A DNA stretch of 64,000 bases, from assembly GCA_045601425.1 (NCBI GenBank), contig JAZRZP010000026.1:106680-170679 (forward strand), in the 5' to 3' direction. The DNA is from UBA1219 sp045601425 (lineage in GTDB: Bacteria; Bacteroidota; Bacteroidia; Bacteroidales; P3). The translations under genes were made by a program, and so were the position numbers. The notes beneath the pieces were generated by a model. It searched no databases. It saw only the letters and a list, made by a program, of their open reading frames with translations, and had not been told where the DNA came from. Within the stretch, counting starts at the first letter, position 1. The number at the start of each line of letters is the position of its first letter. Positions 1 to 9,316 of this stretch are shown here, in pieces.

Positions 1-594
1 ACCGACATTGCCATTGCTGGTGTTCCAGGTTCGATTGTGTGGAATACCCAACAGCATTTGTACTCGCGTATCATAGTCGCCGGTGGTGGTGGCTCCGACG
101 GCGGTACATCGTATGCCGGAGGCGCTGCAGGAGTAAGTGCTTCTGGTGGTTGTTCTTACAATTCTTCTGCTTGCGGATATGCCGGCAATGCAACTTATTC
201 TGGACCGGGTTCCGCATATACGGCTACAACTCAGACAACAACAGGCCTCAATGCTGGAAATAGTACGGCTACGGGTTGGTACGGTGGATTCGGCTTCGGA
301 GGTGCAGGGTATTATTATTCAAGCGGATATGGTGGAGCCGGTGGTGGCGGCTGGTACGGTGGTTGCGGTACCATGCCCGATGGCTCTGTTGATGACGACC
401 GTGGCGGTGGTGGCGGTTCCGGTTATGTATGGACTGCAGCTACTGCATCCAGCGTGCCTGCAGGTTATATGCCAACCCCGAATTATTACCTCGTGAATGC
501 TGGCGTAAAAGGTGGAAGCGAAAGCTTCAACTCTCCATCCGGAGCTTCCGAAACAGGACATCCCGGTAATGGTGCCGCAAGAATAACTGTCTAT
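1..594 (+). repeat. Glycine-rich domain 1 (type A, partial)
   Basis: Encodes SRIIVAGGGGSDGG and PDGSVDDD, both also found in domain 4 (4909-5784) but not in domains 2 and 3. Its start lies outside the window. Confidence 0.8.
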
Positions 595-3500
595 TCAACA
601 GGTAGTTACACTATAGTTGTACAGCCCCGACCCACGGCAACAATTTCGGCTCGCGGAATAGTTTGCGGTCACAATGGTACTTATCTTGACATAAATTTTG
701 CAGGTTATGCTCCGTTCACTTACCGTCTGGTAGGCGACAGCGCCGACAGGGTTTGCTACTCCAACCACGATTCAATCTATGTTTGCCCATCTACGATAAC
801 CAACTATCGCTTGGCTACACTGTCAGACAACTATTGTGTTGGACAGGCTTCCGATTTTCCGGGAATTGCAACTGTCAATGTATGTGCCCAGACGGTTATT
901 TGTCACGGCGATACGTTTGTATTGGATCCCAATGAACTTTGGTATTACGATCAAGCATTGAGATTGCCATTGAGCAATAACAATGTTTCTCCGGATACTA
1001 CTACAAGATATTACAGCTCTCCATATTCATGGATGACAGTCAATGTTAATCCTGCTCCTACAGCAACCATACTTACTCCGGATACCAATATATGCGGCAG
1101 TGGAATAGACGTGAGACTTGAATTTACGGGTACTTTCCCGTTCAGATACCGCATGATGGGAGATACCGCTGACAGAATTTCCTATTCCAATCACGATGTC
1201 GTACACATGGATCCTACGGCAACGACGAGAATCGGCTTGGCTTTCGTAGAAGATGCGTTCTGTCAAGGAACAATACTGAATGGAAGCATAATGGTGACAT
1301 TGTGCAATCAGCCGATAATTTGTGCAGGAGATACGGTTCAGCTGCCGGCAGGTACATGGTACTACGATGCTGCCTTTACACAACCGGTTCCGAGCGACAA
1401 TCTTGTTGCCCCGACATCAACAACCATCTACTACATGCAGGCATTGCAGAACTTCTCTTACACGGGTCGTGAACAGACCTATGTTGTGCCTCAGAATGTT
1501 ACAAGTGTTGAAGTACAGGTTTGGGGTGCAGAAGGAGGTGACGGACAAGGATCTTCATCTGGAACAGCCGGTGGTGCTGGTGGTTTGGGCGGTTATTCGC
1601 GTGGAACACTGCCTGTAAATCCCGGTGACATACTCTATGTATATGTAGGCCAAAAAGGTGAGGATGCACAAAACTCGTCTTCAGTGTACACATACACCTC
1701 AAGCTTCAATGGTGGCGGTGCAGCCGGTATGCATAATTACACATCGTACTATTACAACGGTGGTTCCGGCGGTGGTGCAACAGATGTCCGTGTAAACTCT
1801 AACTCCCTATATGCAAGAGCTATCGTGGCCGGCGGTGGCGGTGGCGGCGGTTATTCTACTTCCTACTATGGTGGTTATGGCGGCGGTACAGCAGGCGGTC
1901 ATGGCTACAATAGTACCGGTGCCGATTATGGTCAGGGCGGTACGCAGTCCGCCGGAGGCAATGGAGCAACGAATACCTACGCAGGCGAATCCGGCTCATT
2001 CGGATTAGGCGGTCAGGGTGGCCCCTACCAAGGATCTTATTCCGTGACCGGCGGCGGCGGCGGCGGCGGCGGCTGGTACGGCGGCGGCGGCGGTAAATCG
2101 GGCAATTCTTCGTCCTGTTACCCCGGCGGTGGTGGTAGCGGCTACGTTTACACATCGGCTTCTGCTTCCAATTATCCGAGTGGTTGTCTCTTGAACAGCT
2201 ATTATTACATGACCAATACAACTGTAGCTGCAGGCAACACATCCTTCGAATCCCCGACAGGTACTACGGAGACGGGTCATACAGGAAACGGCTACGCCAG
2301 AATAATCGGTGCAACGACCTACACGGTTGCTGTAAATTCTGTACCGACAGCAACACTGGTCAATGGGTATTCGACAATCTGTAACAACGCAAATGGTGTA
2401 ACCCTTACCATCACGTTCTCTGGTACAGCTCCTTACACTTACCGACTTACAGGTGATACCTACGATAGGGTTACCAACAACAGGGTAGAGGTGATTACTC
2501 TTAACCCGACACAAAGCATGAATTATCAGGTGGTTTACCTGCACGATGCATACTGTGAAGCTGTACCGCAGAATCTGACGGGACTCCACACGGTAATCGT
2601 TTGCGACCAGCCTATAATCTGTGCCGGTGATACCGTTGAACTGCCGACACGCTACAACTGGTATTACGACAGCAATCTCGTCAATCCGGTTACCAATCTG
2701 TTGGTATCTCCTGCGACAACTACTACATATTATCGTCAGGGTGCAACATACACGGTTACCGTAAATCAGCGTCCTTCGGCAAGAATAAGTGGTACTTCTT
2801 ACATTTGCGGAGGAAATTCTGCAACTTTGACACTCCAATTTACAGGTGCATTCCCGATTACTTACCGTATTACCGGCGACAGAAGAGATAGAACGACCAA
2901 TACTCCGACTGTCAGAATTCAGGTAACACCCTCCGTTTCGACAAATTATACGGTAACTATGTTGAGAGACCAGTTCTGTGAAGGTATTGCGACCGACATG
3001 ACCGGTATGGCACGCATTTCCGTATGCGAAGAACCTACGATTTGTGCAGGCGATTCGGTTTACTTGCCCAGTGGTCAATGGTACTACGATTCGCTGTACA
3101 CCAACCCGGTTCTCACAGGAAATGTGGTGGCTCCGGATTCTACGACCACATATTATGCCCGTGCAGCAGGCAGTGCTGTTGATTTCCAATATACGGGATC
3201 GCTGCAGACTTATACCGTTCCAGCCGGCGTTGACTCGGTATTCATGCAGGTATGGGGTGCACAAGGTGGACAGACCACCTACAGCTCTTACCTCTGGTAT
3301 GGCGGTAAAGGCGGATATTCTGAGGGAAAAATGCATGTAACACCCGGAACAACATTGTATGTCCGCGTGGGCGGAGCCGGTGGCAATGGAACGACAGGTA
3401 CTGGTACGGCTGCAGGCGGATACAATGGCGGCGGTTCAAGTGGAACAACCACTAACTCAACATATTTCTATGGTGGTGCCGGTGGCGGTGGTACCGATAT

Positions 3501-6500
3501 CTGCGTGGGTACAAATTCAAATTATGCAAGGGCTATCGTTGCCGGTGGTGGTGGCGGTGCTGCATATGGTCCTACGACTACAAATACGATAAACGGTGGT
3601 GCCGGTGGCGGCGTAAGTGGTCAAGGCGGCATACCTAACACTTCTTACGCTACGCGTGTCGGTGCCGGAGGTACTGCTGTATCCGGTGGCGCAGCGGGAA
3701 CGTACACGGCTGGAAATGGTACGGCTGGTACTTTCGGCCAAGGTGGTACCGGTGGCAATGGTGATGCTGGTGGTGCCGGCGGCGGCGGCGGCTGGTACGG
3801 CGGCGGCGGCGGTAATTACGGCTCGCAGATGTGTGGCCCTGCCGGCGGCGGAAGCGGCTATGTTTACACTGCAGCAACAGCAGCAAACTATCCCGCAGGT
3901 TGTCTGCTCAATTCAAGCTACTATCTGACCAATGCCACTACAATTGCAGGAACATCACAGTTCTATGCTCCTGACAGCACAATGGAAACAGGTCACAGCG
4001 GTAACGGATATGCAAAAATTACAGCCATTGGAAGCGCGTTCAATACATATACTGTACATGTATATGACAAACCCACATCTGTGCTTATTGGCGGAGATAC
4101 AATCTGTGACAACGATACGGCAATGCTGGTAGTAAACTTCACAGGTGTTGCTCCGTTCATATACCGTCTTACTGGTGAAACCCAGAACAGAGTTTGCAAC
4201 AGCACCTCGGATACCATCTATGTCCGTCCGACACTTTCAACAAATTACAGGGTTACAATGCTGTACGACTCGTTGTGCGAGGGAAGACCTGCTGACATGG
4301 TGGGAGCAGCATTGGTTGTTGTCTGCAACCAGCCTGTTGTTTGCGAAGGCACGGCAGTTCAACTCGATTTGAACAGAACATGGTACTATGATTACGCCAT
4401 GACTCGACCGCTGACCGGTGTTACAGTGGTTCCGACCACTACGACTACTTACTATTCTGCAGAAGGACCGTTCACTATAACAGTAATACCTCGTCCTAAA
4501 GCAAGTATTGTGACGGATATGGCTGAGCTCTGTGATGGAGATTCCACTGTAATAGTCAGAATCAACTTCACGGGAACGGCTCCGTTCACATACCGTCTTA
4601 CAGGCGATGTGACAGACCGTGTTTGCAACGGTAATTCAGCAACTTTGGTATTGTCACCGACAAGACCGATTGTTTACAGGGTGGTGTCTCTCTATGACGC
4701 AGTCTGCGAAGCTAATTATACCGACTTCAGCGGCAACTTCGAAGTGACATTCTGCAACATGGTTTCGGTATGTAGCGGTGATTTGGTTGAATTGCCAGAC
4801 AGGGGAAGCCGCTGGTTCTTGGATAGTGCTTGTACGATTCCGGTTCCGAGCAATACCATAATGCCGACATCGAACGTTACATATTATCGTCGTGCCGGAT
4901 GGATAACAAGAGATTTCCAATATACCGGAACGGTTGAGGAATTCATAATACCACAGGGTATCGATACAATAAAAATGGAAGTTTGGGGTGCAAGCGGCGG
5001 ATACCGTACAACATCTACAAATGCAGGTGCCGGTGGTTACGCAAGAGGTACCATTACCAATACCACGGGATTGACGGCGTTGTATGTGTATGTCGGACAG
5101 TCAGGCAACAACGTGACATCATCTACGGCAAGCATATATCCCGGAGGTTGGAATGGCGGCGGTTACCGTTACCTCTATAAAGGTGGCGGTGGTGCAACCG
5201 ACATCGCATTGCAGGGCACGGCAGGTTCCAATGTATGGAATTCGGCAGCACACTTCAACTCGCGTATCATCGTGGCCGGTGGCGGCGGTTCCGACGGCGG
5301 TTCATCATACGCAGGCGGTGCTGCAGGTGGAACGGTGGGAACTACGGCAAATTCCGGATGTGGTACAAATTATGGTGGTGGAAATCAGACATATTCCGGC
5401 ACGGGTGCGGCTACTACGGCAGCAACACAGGTGACGGTAGGTTTGGGTACAGGAGCACTTAATCAGACTTACGGTGGTTTTGGTTTCGGCGGAGCCGGAG
5501 TATACTATGCAAGTGGCTATGGCGGAGCCGGTGGCGGTGGCTGGTACGGCGGTTGCGGTACTTACCCTGATGGCTCTGTTGATGATGATAAAGGCGGTTC
5601 CGGCGGTTCCAGCTTCGTTTGGACTCCGGCTACGGCAGCCAGCGTTCCGGCAGGTTATACCGTTCCCGCAAGTGCATACCTTGTAAATGCAACTACTGTA
5701 TCTGGTTCGTCATCGTTCTTGGCTCCGGACAGTACCAATGAAACAGGACACAGAGGAGACGGTTATGCGAGAATCGTATATCAGGACAATACTCTCGACA
5801 GCTTTACTATCATCGTTAACAGAAGTTACACTTCAATATACTACGACACTATGGGTAGGGGTGAATACTACCATTTCTGCGGTGTTCCATACACTCAAGG
5901 CGGTACATATAGTGTAAACTTGTATACGATGAATGGCTGTGACAGTACTCTTATCCTGAACCTTGCAGAAATAGACACGACCGTTGAAGACAGATACATC
6001 AATATCTGTAAGGACGAAACTTACACTTTGCGTGGTGTAACTTATGACAGAACAGGTGATTATGTGAATATTGCCCACCATGAACAGGCTTGCGATACAA
6101 TCATAAACCTGCACCTGACAATTTGGGATACAACCTTCAACTATATTGTAGATACAATATGTGCCGGTGATACTATGTTCATAAACGGTGTGCCATACTT
6201 CACGAGCGGTCATTATGTTGAATATCTGAGAACTGTAATAGGTTGCGACAGTGCGGTAGACCTCACTCTGACGGTACGCGACACTATTTTTGACATCCGT
6301 GACACATTGCTCTGCTACGAAGGTATCTTTGAGTTCTACGGAAATTACTACGACAGGACTCAGCCGGGAACTTACACACATGTTGAACAGAGTGTACTCA
6401 CTGGTTGTGACAGTGTCATAGTGGTGAATGTTTCGTTCCGCGACAGAAGCGACACCACGATTTGGGATACCATCTGCGAGAACAGTCGTTACAACTTCTT

Positions 6501-7383
6501 AGGAAACTACTTCTTCAACACTGGTACCTATGTCGATACATTAGTAAATCAGTATGGCTGCGACAGTATCATTACGCTGAATCTCTATCGTCTTGAATAT
6601 CCTTCAATCTATCTGAGAGATAGCGGTGCCTACTGTATAAACGGCTCTACGAATTTGGTTGTAACAACCAACGGCAACACCATCGACTGGGTATCGTATC
6701 CGGTAGACACTACCATGGCACAGCATCACAATGATACAGTGGTAACAGTGGCTCCAAAGGTGAAAACATTATACACCGTAACCGTAGATTATGCTCCATA
6801 CAACTGTGTAAGCACGGCTACGATAATGATAAAGACACCGGACAAACTTGAAGCCAAGTTCGTAACCGATCCGAATGTGATTACAATGCCGGAAACTCAG
6901 ATTAAGTTCACCGACCAGAGTATTGGAACTGTTGTCGCCAACAAGTGGATATTCCCGGATTACATTACCGAGAACCGCAAGGAAGCTTACTACACTTCGC
7001 GTCGCGATGATGATTCCATTCAGGTGATACTTATCGTTGAGGATACGAACACTTGTCAGGATACGACAATTCAGGTTATCCCTGTAAGGTTGGGAGAAAT
7101 CTGGATACCGAATGTGTTCATGCCTGACAGCAAAGACGGCAACCACGACAATGAAATTTTCAAGGTCGTTACGTTCGAGGTGACAGATTTTGAAATACAT
7201 ATCTACAGCCGTGCCGGACAGCTGGTATTCGAATCAACCGATCCTACGGAAGGTTGGGACGGAACACACAACGGTGTCAAATGTCAGGGCGGTTCGTATG
7301 TGTACATTGTGAAGTACCGTCTGCCGAGAGCCCACAACCAACGAGTGGAAACCCGTACAGGCAGTGTTCTTCTTGTTCGATAA
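1..7383 (+). CDS. Giant glycine-rich T9SS (type B) surface protein, 5' end outside window
   Basis: The reading frame is open from base 1, so the gene starts upstream; a GTG at 37 lies inside a repeat and is not a credible start. At least 2460 residues are visible. Four glycine-rich domains (about 1-594, 1447-2316, 3178-4026 and 4909-5784) alternate with pairs of Ig/PKD-like modules that repeat ICAGDTV and WYYD motifs. Then come about five GCDS repeats (5.85-6.6 kb), a PKD-like module and a final domain (about 7090-7380) with IWIPNVFMPDS, a typical type B gliding-motility-associated sorting signal. The family is secreted through the outer membrane by T9SS and attached to the surface. Glycine-rich domains begin with a YTG...VP...VWGA strand pattern and end with TGHxGNGYARI, the layout of the glycine-rich domain of ALK/LTK receptors. 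Adhesin or matrix role is inferred. A hairpin terminator follows. Confidence 0.9.
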   Translation, partial: TDIAIAGVPGSIVWNTQQHLYSRIIVAGGGGSDGGTSYAGGAAGVSASGGCSYNSSACGYAGNATYSGPGSAYTATTQTTTGLNAGNSTATGWYGGFGFGGAGYYYSSGYGGAGGGGWYGGCGTMPDGSVDDDRGGGGGSGYVWTAATASSVPAGYMPTPNYYLVNAGVKGGSESFNSPSGASETGHPGNGAARITVYSTGSYTIVVQPRPTATISARGIVCGHNGTYLDINFAGYAPFTYRLVGDSADRVCYSNHDSIYVCPSTITNYRLATLSDNYCVGQASDFPGIATVNVCAQTVICHGDTFVLDPNELWYYDQALRLPLSNNNVSPDTTTRYYSSPYSWMTVNVNPAPTATILTPDTNICGSGIDVRLEFTGTFPFRYRMMGDTADRISYSNHDVVHMDPTATTRIGLAFVEDAFCQGTILNGSIMVTLCNQPIICAGDTVQLPAGTWYYDAAFTQPVPSDNLVAPTSTTIYYMQALQNFSYTGREQTYVVPQNVTSVEVQVWGAEGGDGQGSSSGTAGGAGGLGGYSRGTLPVNPGDILYVYVGQKGEDAQNSSSVYTYTSSFNGGGAAGMHNYTSYYYNGGSGGGATDVRVNSNSLYARAIVAGGGGGGGYSTSYYGGYGGGTAGGHGYNSTGADYGQGGTQSAGGNGATNTYAGESGSFGLGGQGGPYQGSYSVTGGGGGGGGWYGGGGGKSGNSSSCYPGGGGSGYVYTSASASNYPSGCLLNSYYYMTNTTVAAGNTSFESPTGTTETGHTGNGYARIIGATTYTVAVNSVPTATLVNGYSTICNNANGVTLTITFSGTAPYTYRLTGDTYDRVTNNRVEVITLNPTQSMNYQVVYLHDAYCEAVPQNLTGLHTVIVCDQPIICAGDTVELPTRYNWYYDSNLVNPVTNLLVSPATTTTYYRQGATYTVTVNQRPSARISGTSYICGGNSATLTLQFTGAFPITYRITGDRRDRTTNTPTVRIQVTPSVSTNYTVTMLRDQFCEGIATDMTGMARISVCEEPTICAGDSVYLPSGQWYYDSLYTNPVLTGNVVAPDSTTTYYARAAGSAVDFQYTGSLQTYTVPAGVDSVFMQVWGAQGGQTTYSSYLWYGGKGGYSEGKMHVTPGTTLYVRVGGAGGNGTTGTGTAAGGYNGGGSSGTTTNSTYFYGGAGGGGTDICVGTNSNYARAIVAGGGGGAAYGPTTTNTINGGAGGGVSGQGGIPNTSYATRVGAGGTAVSGGAAGTYTAGNGTAGTFGQGGTGGNGDAGGAGGGGGWYGGGGGNYGSQMCGPAGGGSGYVYTAATAANYPAGCLLNSSYYLTNATTIAGTSQFYAPDSTMETGHSGNGYAKITAIGSAFNTYTVHVYDKPTSVLIGGDTICDNDTAMLVVNFTGVAPFIYRLTGETQNRVCNSTSDTIYVRPTLSTNYRVTMLYDSLCEGRPADMVGAALVVVCNQPVVCEGTAVQLDLNRTWYYDYAMTRPLTGVTVVPTTTTTYYSAEGPFTITVIPRPKASIVTDMAELCDGDSTVIVRINFTGTAPFTYRLTGDVTDRVCNGNSATLVLSPTRPIVYRVVSLYDAVCEANYTDFSGNFEVTFCNMVSVCSGDLVELPDRGSRWFLDSACTIPVPSNTIMPTSNVTYYRRAGWITRDFQYTGTVEEFIIPQGIDTIKMEVWGASGGYRTTSTNAGAGGYARGTITNTTGLTALYVYVGQSGNNVTSSTASIYPGGWNGGGYRYLYKGGGGATDIALQGTAGSNVWNSAAHFNSRIIVAGGGGSDGGSSYAGGAAGGTVGTTANSGCGTNYGGGNQTYSGTGAATTAATQVTVGLGTGALNQTYGGFGFGGAGVYYASGYGGAGGGGWYGGCGTYPDGSVDDDKGGSGGSSFVWTPATAASVPAGYTVPASAYLVNATTVSGSSSFLAPDSTNETGHRGDGYARIVYQDNTLDSFTIIVNRSYTSIYYDTMGRGEYYHFCGVPYTQGGTYSVNLYTMNGCDSTLILNLAEIDTTVEDRYINICKDETYTLRGVTYDRTGDYVNIAHHEQACDTIINLHLTIWDTTFNYIVDTICAGDTMFINGVPYFTSGHYVEYLRTVIGCDSAVDLTLTVRDTIFDIRDTLLCYEGIFEFYGNYYDRTQPGTYTHVEQSVLTGCDSVIVVNVSFRDRSDTTIWDTICENSRYNFLGNYFFNTGTYVDTLVNQYGCDSIITLNLYRLEYPSIYLRDSGAYCINGSTNLVVTTNGNTIDWVSYPVDTTMAQHHNDTVVTVAPKVKTLYTVTVDYAPYNCVSTATIMIKTPDKLEAKFVTDPNVITMPETQIKFTDQSIGTVVANKWIFPDYITENRKEAYYTSRRDDDSIQVILIVEDTNTCQDTTIQVIPVRLGEIWIPNVFMPDSKDGNHDNEIFKVVTFEVTDFEIHIYSRAGQLVFESTDPTEGWDGTHNGVKCQGGSYVYIVKYRLPRAHNQRVETRTGSVLLVR
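1447..2316 (+). repeat. Glycine-rich domain 2 (type B)
   Basis: Opens with FSYTG and VQVWGAEGG, carries ARAIVAGGGGGGG and a WYGGGGG run, and closes with ETGHTGNGYARI. Pairs with domain 3. Confidence 0.8.
2050..2094 (+). repeat. GGC trinucleotide run coding for polyglycine
   Basis: Eight GGC codons in a row (2050-2073), then TGG TAC, then four GGC and one GGT. A shorter copy occurs around 3778-3813 in domain 3. Elsewhere in the gene glycine codons are mixed, mostly GGT and GGC, so the pure run looks like slippage-driven expansion. Confidence 0.85.
3178..4026 (+). repeat. Glycine-rich domain 3 (type B)
   Basis: Opens with FQYTG and MQVWGAQGG, carries ARAIVAGGGGG and WYGGGGG, and closes with ETGHSGNGYAKI. 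Closest to domain 2. Confidence 0.8.
4909..5784 (+). repeat. Glycine-rich domain 4 (type A)
   Basis: Shares SRIIVAGGGGSDGG, WYGGCGT and PDGSVDDD with domain 1, giving an A-B-B-A order of the four domains. Confidence 0.8.
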
Positions 7384-7400
7384 GACTTTTGTGAAAGCCG

Positions 7401-7433
7401 AAAAATCCCCACTTTTACAGTGGGGATTTTTTT
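7401..7433 (+). terminator. Rho-independent terminator after the glycine-rich gene
   Basis: A 12-bp stem (AAAAATCCCCAC with its complement), seven-base loop and T run, 18 bases after the stop codon. Confidence 0.9.
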
Positions 7434-7469
7434 GTGTTGGAAAACGAAATATGTGTTTTTTTTTTCGAT

Positions 7470-7503
7470 GTTGCCGAAAAGTCAAAAAAAAATCGTATTT
7501 TTG
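7470..7503 (+). promoter_or_regulatory. Bacteroidota-type promoter for the beta-barrel gene
   Basis: TATTTTTG at 7496-7503 matches the TAnnTTTG -7 box. A partial -33 element GTTG lies about 22 bp upstream. The ATG is 24 bases downstream. Confidence 0.6.
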
Positions 7504-7526
7504 CAGAAAATTAAATCGTATTTTTC

Positions 7527-8126
7527 ATGAAAAGACTGATACTTGCATTCGTGGCAATGGTAATAGGAACAGTTGCTTATTCACAGGATTTCAATTTCGG
7601 GATGAAAGCTTCGGCAAACTTCTCACAGATAGACGGTGATGCTTATACGGGTTACAACAAAGTAGCCTTCAATTTCGGGATTCTCACGGAATATCCCCTG
7701 TCGGAACGGTTACGGGCACATCTGGAGATAGGTTATTCGGGGAAAGGTGCACGCGATAACGGAGACAATACCACCATTGTAAGTCTCGGTTATGTGGAAA
7801 TACCCCTGCTGTTGCATTTCGAGATTTCGGAAAAATTTGATGTCGGTGTCGGGCTGGTGCCTTCGGTTCTGGTTACGCATAAAACTACCGAAAACGGCAG
7901 CGACAACACAAGTCTCATAAACAATACCAACGGCTACAACCGTTTTGAACTGCCTTATGCCGTAGATGCAAGATTCTGGTTCAATCCCCATTTCGGCATA
8001 AACGCGCGGTTTACTTATTCCTTGCTCAATATCAGAGAAGAAAAAATCTCAGGATCCAGAAAAGGCCTCCTTTCAACGGGACAGTTCAATAATGTGCTTT
8101 CGGCAGGTCTTATTTGGCGTATGTAA
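7527..8126 (+). CDS. Outer-membrane beta-barrel protein (PorT-like)
   Basis: 199 residues. An N-terminal signal peptide ends near AYSQ. The rest alternates short amphipathic strands and turns, starting with FNFGMKASANFSQ and ending in a hydrophobic strand with a near-terminal aromatic residue (SAGLIWRM), typical of small Bacteroidota eight-stranded barrels (OMP_b-brl_2 / PorT-like group). It sits alone between a terminator and trxB with its own promoter. It is probably an outer-membrane protein of unknown specific role. The PorT resemblance is to the fold family only and does not show that it is the T9SS component itself. Confidence 0.75.
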   Translation: MKRLILAFVAMVIGTVAYSQDFNFGMKASANFSQIDGDAYTGYNKVAFNFGILTEYPLSERLRAHLEIGYSGKGARDNGDNTTIVSLGYVEIPLLLHFEISEKFDVGVGLVPSVLVTHKTTENGSDNTSLINNTNGYNRFELPYAVDARFWFNPHFGINARFTYSLLNIREEKISGSRKGLLSTGQFNNVLSAGLIWRM

Positions 8127-8167
8127 TTGCAGTTGAAACAGAATATTATAACTTAAAAAACATAATT

Positions 8168-9103
8168 ATGGAACATACTCGTTGTTTGATTATAGGTTCA
8201 GGTCCGGCAGGTTATACGGCAGGAATATATGCGTCACGAGCCGATTTGAAACCGATTCTTTATTCAGGTATCCAACCTGGCGGTCAGCTTACTATGACCA
8301 CGGAGATAGAAAATTTCCCCGGCTACCCCAGCGGCGTTTCCGGCAATGAAATGATGGAAGATCTCCGCAAACAGGCCGAACGTTTCGGAACAGAAATACG
8401 CAGTGGAGTCATTACCGAGGCCGATCTGCAGCACAAGCCGTTCGTATGTACCGATGACAAAGGCAACATGATATCGGCGGATACAGTGATTATCGCAACG
8501 GGAGCATCGGCTCTGTGGACAGGGATGCCGTCGGAAAAGCGTTTTCGCGGGCAAGGTGTTTCGTGCTGTGCCACATGTGATGGATTCTTTTACAAAAATC
8601 AGGATGTCGCCGTAATAGGTGGAGGAGATACCGGTTGCGAAGATGCCGATTACCTGTCGAATCTCTGTCATAAGGTTTACCACATCATACGCAGGGATAA
8701 GATGAGAGCCTCAAAGGCAATGCAGCGCAGGGTGCTCAACAATCCCAAGATAGAGGTTATTTGGAATCACTTGCCCGAAGAGATACTTGGCAACGACATA
8801 GATGGTGTTACCGGAGTGCGTATCAGAAATCTGAAAACCGATGAGATGCGGGACATCCCCATATCGGGTTTCTTTGTTGCCATAGGCAGCAGGCCCAATA
8901 CCGGAATTTTCGAACGTCAGCTCGATATGGACGAGAACGGCTACATCAAAGTAAAGGCACCGAGTTCGAGGACAAGCATAGAGGGGGTCTTTGCGGCCGG
9001 CGACGTGTGCAATCCTAATTACAAACAGGCCATCGTGGCAGCCGGCAAAGGTGCCATAGCCGCAATTGATGCCGAACGATACCTCGCCGATCACAGAGAG
9101 TAG
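8168..9103 (+). CDS. trxB: Thioredoxin-disulfide reductase
   Basis: 311 residues, the usual length. It transfers electrons from NADPH through FAD to thioredoxin in the cytoplasm. Visible motifs: FAD-binding GSGPAGYTAGIYAS near the N-terminus, redox-active CATC at about residues 137-140, NADP-binding GGGDTGCEDADYL, and the C-terminal FAD motif GVFAAGDV. An in-frame ATG at 8114 would add 18 residues overlapping the preceding gene; the ATG at 8168 places the FAD motif at the usual distance from the start and is preferred. A hairpin terminator follows at 9127. The only mild oddity is GCED in the NADP motif, where SAxE is common. Confidence 0.97.
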   Translation: MEHTRCLIIGSGPAGYTAGIYASRADLKPILYSGIQPGGQLTMTTEIENFPGYPSGVSGNEMMEDLRKQAERFGTEIRSGVITEADLQHKPFVCTDDKGNMISADTVIIATGASALWTGMPSEKRFRGQGVSCCATCDGFFYKNQDVAVIGGGDTGCEDADYLSNLCHKVYHIIRRDKMRASKAMQRRVLNNPKIEVIWNHLPEEILGNDIDGVTGVRIRNLKTDEMRDIPISGFFVAIGSRPNTGIFERQLDMDENGYIKVKAPSSRTSIEGVFAAGDVCNPNYKQAIVAAGKGAIAAIDAERYLADHRE

Positions 9104-9126
9104 GGGCAAGTGCTGCGTTTTTATTC

Positions 9127-9164
9127 AAAAGTCGTTGTAATACTGCTGTTACAGCGACTTTTTT
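9127..9164 (+). terminator. Terminator after trxB
   Basis: AAAGTCG and CGACTTT flank an imperfect stem extended by TTGTAA/TTACAG, followed by a T run. Confidence 0.85.
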
Positions 9165-9236
9165 GTTGCATTTACGGTACTTCAGGTGTCATTACTTTTT
9201 TCGAAGATAAAAAAATGAAAAAAACTTAAAAAATCC

Positions 9237-9267
9237 TTTGCAATTCGGAAAAAAAGTTGTAATTTTG
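9237..9267 (+). promoter_or_regulatory. Promoter for OmpA-like gene
   Basis: TTTG at 9237-9240, a 19-bp spacer and TAATTTTG at 9260-9267: a full match to the Bacteroidota housekeeping promoter. Confidence 0.85.
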
Positions 9268-9316
9268 CAAATTGGAAGAAAGTTTTATTTTTTTAAAAAC
9301 TAAATGTTTATGCCTT

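Noticed and set aside
2005..3336. 443-codon open frame on the minus strand inside the glycine-rich gene
   Set aside because: It is antisense to a well supported repeat protein, rich in Arg and Cys as expected from reversed Gly/Thr codons, and has no promoter or domain.
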